Part shown: piece after piece, positions 14,780 to 14,795 of the stretch
Layout of the letters: each line of letters starts with the position of its first letter
Numbering within the stretch: the first letter of the stretch is position 1
DNA from: an uncultured Mucilaginibacter sp.
GTDB taxonomy: Bacteria; Bacteroidota; Bacteroidia; Sphingobacteriales; Sphingobacteriaceae
Reading direction: 5' to 3'
Length of the DNA: 14,795 bases
Assembly: GCA_903885865.1 (NCBI GenBank)
Contig: CAISKH010000680.1
Location: forward strand, 1 to 14,795
Program-made: the position numbers and the translations under genes
Notes under the pieces: generated by a model
Database searches by the model: none
What the model saw: the letters and a program-made list of their open reading frames with translations, nothing else
What the model was told of the DNA's origin: nothing

Positions 14780-14795
14780 GCGTTGATTGCAATTA

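Noticed and set aside
1..14795. CRISPR arrays, tRNA/rRNA genes, insertion sequences, phage or defence genes
   Set aside because: I saw no regularly spaced repeats, cloverleaf sequences, transposase, integrase, or toxin or defence motifs; base and codon use is even across the window.

Overview
The window looks like a chromosomal segment of a Bacteroidota bacterium, most likely of the Sphingobacteriaceae (Mucilaginibacter/Pedobacter-like). This rests on three things. The promoters match the Bacteroidota -7 element TAnnTTTG instead of an E. coli -10. Start codons lack strong Shine-Dalgarno sequences. The gene families, such as a 447-residue PurB, the ~390-residue Lgt-like protein and a fused SpmA-SpmB protein, are typical of that phylum. 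The genus is an inference. No rRNA, tRNA, CRISPR array, transposase or integrase is visible.

Layout. Positions 1-3612 (+) hold a tight row of genes: the 3'-truncated-upstream (5' end missing) tRNA methylthiotransferase mtaB, an Lgt-family membrane protein, a GtrA-family membrane protein and an inositol-monophosphatase-family enzyme. The last three overlap by 11 and 35 bases, which suggests one translationally coupled operon. Convergent to these, 3683-4231 (-) encodes a NifU/Nfu-type Fe-S carrier and 4412-5755 (-) encodes adenylosuccinate lyase PurB. The gaps around them carry inverted repeats that probably act as 3'-end hairpins and include dispersed-repeat-like sequence.

Positions 5854-12572 (+) form a complete tripartite efflux operon: TetR-family regulator, TolC-like outer-membrane factor, lipoprotein membrane-fusion adaptor and a 1130-residue RND pump, with gaps of 24-54 bases. 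It starts at a well-formed Bacteroidota promoter framed by a perfect inverted repeat (a likely autorepression operator) and ends at a 13-bp-stem terminator. The three structural proteins would form a channel from the inner membrane to outside the cell, and the first gene would control it.

A second, unrelated TetR-family gene (12730-13347, +) follows with its own promoter and palindrome, then a strong terminator at 13496-13528. Last comes a convergent SpmA-SpmB fusion (nucleoside recognition domain) membrane protein (13538-14779, -).

Most of the window is ordinary. I found no convincing new system. The points most worth a second look are the altered active-site positions of the Lgt-like protein, the near-leaderless promoter/operator of the efflux operon, the extra helices in the RND pump, and a possible short transcript ending at the 13496-13528 terminator. 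No stretch over 300 bases lacks a gene.
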